A stretch of 64,000 nucleotides of DNA from Pseudomonas libanensis (GTDB lineage: Bacteria > Pseudomonadota > Gammaproteobacteria > Pseudomonadales > Pseudomonadaceae). Below are positions 52,489 through 59,073 of the stretch, piece after piece; within the stretch, counting starts at the first letter, position 1; the number at the start of each line of letters is the position of its first letter. The notes under the pieces were generated by a model. That model was not told the DNA's origin. It worked only from the letters and a program-made list of their open reading frames with translations, and did not search any database. Position numbers and translations under genes: made by a program. The stretch covers positions 124,001 to 188,000 of the forward strand of contig NZ_JYLH01000007.1 of assembly GCF_001439685.1 (NCBI RefSeq), written 5' to 3'.

Positions 52489-52836
52489 ATGAGCACCAAA
52501 GCACGTCCCTTTGTGGACACCCTGCGCGACATCGAAGCCGGCGGCCTGCTGGATGAGCTAACCGAGGCCCAGCACAGCCTGATCGACGCCATCCGCATGA
52601 CCGGCAAGGGCGGCGATTTGACCATAAAGCTCACCTACAAGCCTGATGGCGGCGGCCAGATGACGGTGAAGGCCGACGTCAAGGCCAAAGAGCCTGTTCT
52701 GGCTCGCGGTACGTCCCTGTTCTTCCTCACGCCCGAAGGCAACATCACCCGCCGCGACCCGCGCCAGCAGGAAATCCCGCTGCGTAGCGTCGAGGGCGAT
52801 CCGGCGCCCGGTGCCTTGCGCCAGGTCAGCCAGTAA
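52489..52836 (+). CDS. Early-operon protein of unknown function
   Basis: A 115-residue protein (FVDTLRDIEAGGLLDELTEA, LTIKLTYKPDGGGQMTVKAD) with a helical N-terminal half and a beta C-terminal half. A hairpin (GCCCCTG/CAGGGGC, 52446-52465) lies upstream of it. Confidence 0.7.
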   Translation: MSTKARPFVDTLRDIEAGGLLDELTEAQHSLIDAIRMTGKGGDLTIKLTYKPDGGGQMTVKADVKAKEPVLARGTSLFFLTPEGNITRRDPRQQEIPLRSVEGDPAPGALRQVSQ

Positions 52837-52851
52837 CAGCCGTAGCACCAA

Positions 52852-52863
52852 CCTCTCACCAAA
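52852..52863 (+). promoter_or_regulatory. boxA-like motif, third copy
   Basis: Exact CCTCTCACCAAA in the 51-base gap before the DUF2303 gene, 24 bases upstream of its ATG. Confidence 0.45.
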
Positions 52864-52887
52864 TCGCAAACCACTGGAGCACATCCA

Positions 52888-53709
52888 ATGCAACAAGCCC
52901 TACAGCACCTGGTCACCCTGGCTCAATCTCTCGGCAAGCCAATGGAAGTCCCAGGTATTCCCGCACCACTTGCACTCGTACCGAACGGTGTAAATATCGA
53001 AAGCCTGGAAAATCTTCTGCCTGCGCCATCACGCATCAAGCAGAAGCTCACGGTACTCGACGCCGAATCGTTCATCAGCTACGTGAACCGCTTTGCCACT
53101 CAGGCCACCGCCGTGTTTTGCAATGGCCCCGAAGGCCGCACCTTCACTGCCGTCATCGACTACCACGACCCGGCCGCACCAGCCTGGCGCGATCACGTCG
53201 CAACGTACCGCTGCCCGACCACCGTTGAATGGGGCAACTGGAAAGATAAAGACCGCAAGCGCATGGACCAGGCGACCTTCGCTGAATTCATTGAAGACAA
53301 CGTGAAGGACATCACCCACCACCCCGAGCAGAACAACAGCCCCAGTGCCGCAGACATGCTGGAAATCAGCCGCACGCTGGAAGCCAAAAAGAACATCACG
53401 TTCCGCCAAGGCACCCGCCTCGACAATGGGCAGGTTCAGCTGACCTACAACGAAGAAATCGAGGGGCGCGCCGGCGAGGCAGGCCAGCTACGCATCCCGG
53501 AAGAGTTTTTCATCGCGCTCAAACCGTTCCTGGGCGGTGAAATGTTCTGCGTGCCAGCCCGCTTCCGTTATCGCATTCAGGAAGGCCGCCTGACGATGTG
53601 GTTTGAACTGGTACGCGCAGACAAGGTGCTTGAGGAAGCCTACAACGCTGTGCGCGCCAAGATCGAAGGCGCCATTAACGACGTGCCGCTCTACGAAGCA
53701 ACGTTCTAG
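52888..53709 (+). CDS. DUF2303 (YfdQ-like) phage protein
   Basis: A 273-residue protein matching the YfdQ/DUF2303 family of temperate phages (AESFISYVNRFATQATAVFC, then AEFIEDNVKDI, FFIALKPFLGGEMFCVPARF). Biochemical role unknown; the gene is usually in the early region near recombination or nucleotide genes. Confidence 0.85.
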   Translation: MQQALQHLVTLAQSLGKPMEVPGIPAPLALVPNGVNIESLENLLPAPSRIKQKLTVLDAESFISYVNRFATQATAVFCNGPEGRTFTAVIDYHDPAAPAWRDHVATYRCPTTVEWGNWKDKDRKRMDQATFAEFIEDNVKDITHHPEQNNSPSAADMLEISRTLEAKKNITFRQGTRLDNGQVQLTYNEEIEGRAGEAGQLRIPEEFFIALKPFLGGEMFCVPARFRYRIQEGRLTMWFELVRADKVLEEAYNAVRAKIEGAINDVPLYEATF

Positions 53710-53737
53710 CTAACTCTTTGCAACACCCCGCCGCCGT

Positions 53738-53749
53738 CCTCTCACCAAA
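53738..53749 (+). promoter_or_regulatory. boxA-like motif, fourth copy
   Basis: Exact CCTCTCACCAAA in the 77-base gap before the 53787 gene, 37 bases upstream of its ATG. Confidence 0.45.
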
Positions 53750-53786
53750 ACTGTCCGGCGGCGGGCTCTAACGAGGCATACAGCAC

Positions 53787-54206
53787 ATGCAAACCGAAAC
53801 CACCATCATCGTCATTGGCTTGTTAATCGGCTGGATCGCAACTGCGTTCTACCTGATCAAGGCCAGTCAGAAAGCTTACGCCCGCGGCCTTGCAAAGGGC
53901 TTAAATGGCCAAAATGAATTGCATCATCAAGAGGCTCAAGCCTTGAGGCATGACCTCCAGAACCAAATCAAACTCCGCCACGCAGCACAAGCTCGGGCTA
54001 AATCAGTCTGCACTTTTGCAGATCATGAACTGCTGACCAACGTAGGCACGACGCTGCGTCTCGCAGTGGAAACATGGCAAGCATTCCCCGGCACCGAAAC
54101 AATGGTCAGCAAAGTAACCAAACAGCAGCGGGACCTCATCGCCTTCGCCGCGAAAATGTGGGTGTCAGCCTACCCAACTCAATCAGTGGCGGAGGACGCA
54201 GCATGA
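53787..54206 (+). CDS. Early-operon membrane-anchored protein
   Basis: A 139-residue protein with one N-terminal transmembrane helix (TTIIVIGLLIGWIATAFYLI), a short coiled coil (LNGQNELHHQEAQALRHDLQ) and a small C-terminal helical domain. It overlaps the DHH gene by 4 bases. Unknown role. Confidence 0.65.
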   Translation: MQTETTIIVIGLLIGWIATAFYLIKASQKAYARGLAKGLNGQNELHHQEAQALRHDLQNQIKLRHAAQARAKSVCTFADHELLTNVGTTLRLAVETWQAFPGTETMVSKVTKQQRDLIAFAAKMWVSAYPTQSVAEDAA

Positions 54207-55156
54207 AAACCATGTGCATCTACCACGGCAATTGCGCTGACGGCTTCGGCGCTGCATGGGTTGTTCGAAAGGCGCTCGGCAGCAATGTCGAATTTGTGCC
54301 AGGGGTTTACGGTCAAGAGCCACCAGACGTTACCGGGAAAGACGTTGTCATCGTCGATTTCAGTTACAAGTACGACGTGCTATCGGCGCTTGCCCGCTCG
54401 GCCAACACCATCATCGTGCTCGACCACCACAAAAGTGCTGCCGACGATCTGGTGCGCTTTGAGCAATTCCACGCTGGCATTGAAGAGGATGCCTACCAGG
54501 ACGGCGGCCCCCAACTGCTCGGCTGGAAAACAGCACACGATTTTGCCCGCACACATAATTGCCCGGCAATTGCTTGCTGTTTTGATATGAACCGCAGCGG
54601 CGCGATGCTCGCCTGGGACCACTACTTCCCCGACCAAGAGCCGCCACAACTACTGCGCCATATCGAAGACCGGGACTTATGGCTCTTCAAGTTGGACGGT
54701 ACCCGAGAGATTCAAGCAAACCTCTTTAGCTACTCGTACGACTTCGAAGTCTGGGACCAGTTGATGGCCGCCGACGTCCAGTCCCTTCGCTCAGATGGTG
54801 CGGCGATTGAGCGCAAACATCATAAGGACGTGGCCGAGCTGGTGGCCGTCACAAAACGCCGCCTCACGATTGGCGGTCACGACGTGCCCGCTGCAAGCCT
54901 GCCATACACGCTAACAAGTGACGCCGGCCACCTGATGGCGCAGGGCGAGCCTTTTGCCGCCTGCTATTGGGACACACCGACCGGGCGCGTTTTTAGTCTG
55001 CGCAGCACGGACGAAGGCATGGACGTATCGGAGATAGCCAGCCAATACGGCGGCGGCGGCCACCGCAATGCGGCGGGATTCCGAGTTTCGTTTGACCATG
55101 AACTTGCCGGGGCGAATACAAGCGAACACCGCGAACAATCGGGAGGTGCGGAATGA
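54203..55156 (+). CDS. DHH/DHHA1-family phosphoesterase
   Basis: A 317-residue metal-dependent phosphoesterase. DHH motif in VLDHHKSAADD, first acidic motif in YHGNCADGFGAAW, and DHHA1 glycine motif in GGGGHRNAAGF. Family members degrade short oligonucleotides or cyclic dinucleotides (NrnA, RecJ-like). In a phage it could recycle nucleotides or remove a host signalling dinucleotide; the substrate is unknown. Confidence 0.88.
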   Translation: MKTMCIYHGNCADGFGAAWVVRKALGSNVEFVPGVYGQEPPDVTGKDVVIVDFSYKYDVLSALARSANTIIVLDHHKSAADDLVRFEQFHAGIEEDAYQDGGPQLLGWKTAHDFARTHNCPAIACCFDMNRSGAMLAWDHYFPDQEPPQLLRHIEDRDLWLFKLDGTREIQANLFSYSYDFEVWDQLMAADVQSLRSDGAAIERKHHKDVAELVAVTKRRLTIGGHDVPAASLPYTLTSDAGHLMAQGEPFAACYWDTPTGRVFSLRSTDEGMDVSEIASQYGGGGHRNAAGFRVSFDHELAGANTSEHREQSGGAE

Positions 55157-55944
55157 CTAGCGCGCACATCGACGAAAAGAAACTTGAGCGAGCGATCCGC
55201 AAGATCAAGCACTGCCTTGCCCTCTCCCAGAGCGCCAATGAAAACGAAGCGGCTACGGCCCTTCGCCAAGCTCAGGCCCTGATGCGCGAATACCGCTTGA
55301 CTGAGATGGACGTCAAGCTCAGCGACGTCGGCGAAGTCGAGTCACAGTTTTCACGCAACGAACGCCGACCAGCATGGGACCAACAACTCAGCGCATCTGT
55401 TGCCGCAGTTTTTAACTGTTCCTCACTGCGCGTTAGAGATTGGTGCAAAACCAAGAATCGAGTGGTGGAGCGGGCTTCGTTCATCGGAGTGACACCCTCT
55501 CAGCACATCGCCCTATATGCCTATGAAGCCTTGCTCACCAAACTAAAACTAGCACGCAAGCAGTACGCTGCCGGCGTCCGCTCTGGCAAGTACCGCAGCT
55601 CGTACTCCGCAGAAACGGCTGGTGATCACTTCGCCCTGGCATGGGTTGCCCAGGTCTACGGAAAGCTTCTGGCATTGGTCCCACAGGGCGAAGACGACAC
55701 CAGCGCGACAAGTGATGGCCGTGAGCTGGTGGCAGTACAGCGCCAGGACAAGGCGCTGATAGCGGAATACCTATCAAACATCACCATCGGGAAGGCACGC
55801 AAATCCCCAGATATCGAACTCGACCTTGACGCCCAGATCGCGGGCATGTTGGCGGGCAGGAAAGTTGATTTGAACGCTGGCATCGCTCGGGGAGGTGACA
55901 AACCATTGTCGCTACCTGCATCTTGCTCCACGGAGGCCGCATGA
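55153..55944 (+). CDS. DUF2786-family phage protein
   Basis: A 263-residue protein with the DUF2786 N-terminal helical domain (IKHCLALSQSANENEAATAL, QAQALMREYRLTEMDVKLSD) and a basic middle part. Such proteins occur in many phages; function unknown. Linked by 4-base overlaps to both neighbours. Confidence 0.8.
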   Translation: MTSAHIDEKKLERAIRKIKHCLALSQSANENEAATALRQAQALMREYRLTEMDVKLSDVGEVESQFSRNERRPAWDQQLSASVAAVFNCSSLRVRDWCKTKNRVVERASFIGVTPSQHIALYAYEALLTKLKLARKQYAAGVRSGKYRSSYSAETAGDHFALAWVAQVYGKLLALVPQGEDDTSATSDGRELVAVQRQDKALIAEYLSNITIGKARKSPDIELDLDAQIAGMLAGRKVDLNAGIARGGDKPLSLPASCSTEAA

Positions 55945-56597
55945 TAAAGGCCAAAGAACTTCCCATCCTGTTCTCGGCGCCGATGGTGCGCGCCATCCTG
56001 GAAGGCCGGAAGATGGTCACGCGCCGGGCGGTGAAAGCGACCAAGGCGCACGCCGACGGCTTCATGATGCTTGACCACGGCAACGGCTGGTGGCCATACA
56101 ACGCGTTTGGCGACTTCACGTCTGACCATGAAGGCATGGAATACCCAATTGCCTGCCCTTACGGCAAGCCTGGCGACCGGCTGTGGGTGCGCGAGACATG
56201 GATAGCTGACACACAGGTTGACGTGCTCGCGCCGCGACACCTGAGCCAGGGCGAGCCGATCCTGTACCCGGCAGATGGGGCTATTAGGCAGGCCGGATGC
56301 GAAATGATCACCCCAGGGAAATTGCGCCCATCCACTCACATGCCGCGCTGGGTCAGTCGCATCCTGCTGGAGATCACCGACGTGCGCGTCGAGCGGTTGC
56401 AGGACATCACGCCAGAGCAATGCATCGCTGAGGGGGTCGACGCTGAAATGTGCAGGCAGTTTCTGGAAACCGCGCCGTCACGTCACACGCTCAAAGAGGC
56501 CGAGATTCACGGATTCTCCGGGTTATGGAACTCCGTCGGCGGCGACTGGGACACCAATCCCTGGGTCTGGTGCGTAAGTTTTCGGAGGATCGCGTGA
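55941..56597 (+). CDS. ASCH/PUA-like phage protein
   Basis: A 218-residue protein (LPILFSAPMVRAILEGRKMV, then GDRLWVRETWIADT, WVSRILLEITDVRVERLQDI). The order of these motifs is that of ASCH-fold phage proteins, thought to bind RNA or modified nucleotides. Confidence 0.75.
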   Translation: MIKAKELPILFSAPMVRAILEGRKMVTRRAVKATKAHADGFMMLDHGNGWWPYNAFGDFTSDHEGMEYPIACPYGKPGDRLWVRETWIADTQVDVLAPRHLSQGEPILYPADGAIRQAGCEMITPGKLRPSTHMPRWVSRILLEITDVRVERLQDITPEQCIAEGVDAEMCRQFLETAPSRHTLKEAEIHGFSGLWNSVGGDWDTNPWVWCVSFRRIA

Positions 56598-57322
56598 TGA
56601 AACCGAACATTCAAGCGGCACTCGACTATTCGCGCAACTTCGCAACAGCCAAACCCAACATCGGCCGAACCGAGAAAGAACACATTGAGGGACTGGCGAA
56701 CCTGCTGGAGCGAACAGCACTGGAGAACTCAGCCCTACAGCGCCAACTGGAGCAGCTGAAGCGTTTCGTCGAGATCAACGCCAACTCAGCCCATGGCAAA
56801 CACAGAGAGGCCCTGCAATACCGTGCCGAGCGGGACGCCCTGCAAGCCCTGCTGAACGCAGCGATTGAGCGGGTGGATGACGCCGTAAATCTGTTGGAGA
56901 TATGGCGTACCTGGCTTGGCCCCTGGCGCGAAAGCTGCGACGAGACCGGCAAGAAAATCTGGGACCGTATCGACGCCGTGACTGCACTCAAGCCGGCAGA
57001 GGGTGGTAGAGAACTGTACAGCGAGCACTTCGCGCCGGTATCGCAGGTGCTACCGGAGCGCTCACCAAAAGACTACGCCATCGAACATGCCGAGTACATG
57101 GCAACGTCAGCAGATGACGTACTGGCGAAGTTCCAGGCATATGGCCTGGCTCTGCTGGCCGTCGATGAGGGCGGTGACGACGGCGAAGGTGAGCTGCTTG
57201 AGAATATCGACTCCGCCCGCGGTGACCTGCAGGAGTCACTCGTAGAGCTGCGCAGCATGATTTACGAATTTCGTAAGCGTCGTGCTCGCACTGATGCAGC
57301 CGGCCCGACCGCGGAGGCATGA
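56597..57322 (+). CDS. Helical phage protein of unknown function
   Basis: A 241-residue, largely helical protein with a coiled-coil N-terminal half (LERTALENSALQRQLEQLKR) and an acidic C-terminal part. The ATG at 56597 has GGAGG upstream and overlaps the previous stop. No family recognised. Confidence 0.7.
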   Translation: MKPNIQAALDYSRNFATAKPNIGRTEKEHIEGLANLLERTALENSALQRQLEQLKRFVEINANSAHGKHREALQYRAERDALQALLNAAIERVDDAVNLLEIWRTWLGPWRESCDETGKKIWDRIDAVTALKPAEGGRELYSEHFAPVSQVLPERSPKDYAIEHAEYMATSADDVLAKFQAYGLALLAVDEGGDDGEGELLENIDSARGDLQESLVELRSMIYEFRKRRARTDAAGPTAEA

Positions 57323-57324
57323 TG

Positions 57325-57561
57325 ATGGAATTCCAAAGCGAAACCCTGACCGACGAAGAGCTGGCCACCATCACCGGCTATCAGATGCCTTACAAGCAAA
57401 TCCAATGGTTAATCGAGAACCATTGGGAGCATGTTTTGACCGGCGCCCGGCGCCCAATCGTTGGCCGGGTGTACGCCCGAATGAAGCTGGCGGGCGTCAC
57501 ACCCTCCGCTGTAAATCCTGCGGCTGAGACCTGGACGCTCGACCTGGCGAATGTGAGCTGA
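57325..57561 (+). CDS. DUF4224-family protein next to the integrase
   Basis: A 78-residue protein (MEFQSETLTDEELATITGYQ, then KQIQWLIENHWEHVL) of the DUF4224 family. Three ATGs in a row (57319, 57322, 57325) are in frame; GGAGG lies best spaced for 57325. It is usually adjacent to phage integrases, so a role in excision is possible. Confidence 0.78.
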   Translation: MEFQSETLTDEELATITGYQMPYKQIQWLIENHWEHVLTGARRPIVGRVYARMKLAGVTPSAVNPAAETWTLDLANVS

Positions 57562-57564
57562 TCA

Positions 57565-58629
57565 ATGCGCCAGAAAACCACATCGAACCGGGACTTGCCC
57601 CCGCGCATGCTCCGACGAAGCCACAAGCGCAAGAGCGGAAAAACGTGGATCAGTTACTACTACAACGGCAGGGATGCCGAGGGTAAACGCAAGGAAATCC
57701 CACTGGGAAGCGACCTTGACCAGGCTAAAGTGGAATGGGCAAGGCTGGAGCGTCGAGCAGCACCGAAGCCCAGCCACTTGCTGGGCTATTTGTTTGACAG
57801 GTATGTGAAAGAGATCATCCCGACCAAGGGTTTACGCACCCAGGACGACAACATGAAGGAACTCAAACAGCTCAGGAAGGCATTTGAGCAAGCCCCCATT
57901 GATTCGATCACGCCCCAGGTAGTCGCGCAGTATCGGGACGCCAGGACCGCAAAGGTCAGGGCCAACCGGGAAATCGCGCTGCTGTCGCACATGTTCACGA
58001 TTGCCCGCGAGTGGGGCCTGACCAACAACGCAAACCCTTGCTTCGGTGTGCGCCGCAACAAGGAGACACCACGGGATTATTACGCGGGCGATATCGTATG
58101 GAATGCCGTGTACGACTCAGCAGTTCAGGAACTCAAGGACGCTATGAAACTGGCTTACTTGACGGGGCAGCGCCCCGCCGACGTCTTGAAAGTGGCAACC
58201 ACTGATTTGGTCGACGGGTTCCTGATGGTCAAACAGGGCAAGACGGCCAAGAAGCTGCGCCTGCGGCTGGAAGACGAAGGTGTTCAGTCGGGGTTGAGCG
58301 CGTTTATCAATGACCTACAGGAACGCCGGGCCCTCAGCGGTATTAAAACATCGAGGCTGATTACCAACACATCCGGCCTTCGGATGAGCCAACAGATGCT
58401 GCGCAACCGCTGGGACGAAGCCCGAGAGAAAGCGGCCATCAAGGCCGGCGCCGACGGCGACTCGGCATTGGCAGTGCTGATCCGCCAGTTCCAGTTCAAG
58501 GACATCCGCCCGAAAGCGGCCAGCGAGATCGAGCTGGCGCACGCTAGCCGGCTGCTTGGACACTCCACCGAAGAGATGACCAAAAGAGTCTATCGACGTG
58601 TGGGCGAGATTGTAAAACCCACGAAATAA
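57565..58629 (+). CDS. int: Tyrosine-family site-specific integrase
   Basis: A 354-residue recombinase that inserts the phage at tRNA-Cys. C-terminal catalytic motifs: first Arg in LTGQRPADVL, Arg in FKDIRPKAAS, His in LLGHSTEEM and nucleophile Tyr in RVYRRVGEI. The residue at the usual box II His of HxxR is Lys here (KDIR). The N-terminal arm-binding part is basic (LRRSHKRKSGKTWISYYY). It is 150 bases from attR. Confidence 0.93.
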   Translation: MRQKTTSNRDLPPRMLRRSHKRKSGKTWISYYYNGRDAEGKRKEIPLGSDLDQAKVEWARLERRAAPKPSHLLGYLFDRYVKEIIPTKGLRTQDDNMKELKQLRKAFEQAPIDSITPQVVAQYRDARTAKVRANREIALLSHMFTIAREWGLTNNANPCFGVRRNKETPRDYYAGDIVWNAVYDSAVQELKDAMKLAYLTGQRPADVLKVATTDLVDGFLMVKQGKTAKKLRLRLEDEGVQSGLSAFINDLQERRALSGIKTSRLITNTSGLRMSQQMLRNRWDEAREKAAIKAGADGDSALAVLIRQFQFKDIRPKAASEIELAHASRLLGHSTEEMTKRVYRRVGEIVKPTK

Positions 58630-58694
58630 CCCGCCATTACCCCACGCCACCAGACGAAATCCGCTCCCCCAAACGCGTCCCAAAACGCCGGGGG

Positions 58695-58723
58695 TTGCGG
58701 AACGCATGCCAAAAGTTGCGGAA
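58695..58723. promoter_or_regulatory. Candidate integrase arm sites, right side
   Basis: TTGCGGAA occurs as a direct repeat at 58695-58702 and 58716-58723, spaced by two helical turns, between the integrase gene and attR. The same octamer flanks attL. Confidence 0.5.
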
Positions 58724-58744
58724 CGGCTCTCAAATCGCAGGCAT

Positions 58745-58779
58745 TAAAAAACCCCGTAGACCATTGATCTACGGGGCTT
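58745..58779 (-). terminator. Phage-borne terminator of the reconstituted tRNA-Cys
   Basis: On the minus strand CCCCGTAGA, loop of seven, TCTACGGGG, then TTTTTT. The stem is the same as in the host terminator at 18626-18659 but the loop differs. It directly abuts the attR core. Confidence 0.85.
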
Positions 58780-58834
58780 TAAGAGTGGAGGCCGAGGTCG
58801 GAATCGAACCGGCGTAGGCGGATTTGCAATCCGC
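58780..58834 (-). repeat. attR: 55-bp direct repeat, within the intact tRNA-Cys
   Basis: Identical to 18661-18715. The phage supplies the 3' 49 nt of the tRNA and its terminator, so the gene stays functional after integration. Confidence 0.95.
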
Positions 58835-58859
58835 TGCATAACCATTTTGCTACTCGGCC
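58786..58859 (-). tRNA. tRNA-Cys (anticodon GCA)
   Basis: A 74-nt tRNA with encoded CCA. The acceptor stem GGCCGAG pairs with CTCGGCC, discriminator U, anticodon GCA in a perfect stem (GCGGATTGCAAATCCGC), T arm with GGTTCGATTCC. The length and discriminator match bacterial tRNA-Cys. Confidence 0.96.
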
Positions 58860-59014
58860 TCAAACGATCAATGCCCTGGCTGCTGACATTCACCGCATAC
58901 AAACTTGAGTGGGCTATGTGAAGCTCGCCTCTACTCTAACTCATTGAATACATTGAAGTTTTTAATGCTTCATTGCGTTCGATGGGCGCCATTATGTACT
59001 CATTTGCCTATGCC

Positions 59015-59065
59015 TGCAACCCCTTGATTTCAAAAAATATTCTGTCTTGACATCAAGGGGTTGCA
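59015..59065. repeat. Long inverted repeat between pvdQ-like gene and tRNA-Cys
   Basis: TGCAACCCCTTGAT and ATCAAGGGGTTGCA, 14 bp perfect, separated by 23 AT-rich bases that extend the stem by four more pairs after one mismatch. There is no U-tract. It lies 9 bases after the pvdQ-like stop and could end that transcript by structure or be a protein-binding site. Confidence 0.7.
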
Positions 59066-59073
59066 AGCCTGCC

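Noticed and set aside
57058..57069. Fifth boxA-like motif (GCTCACCAAAAG)
   Set aside because: Inside a coding sequence and only matching in part.
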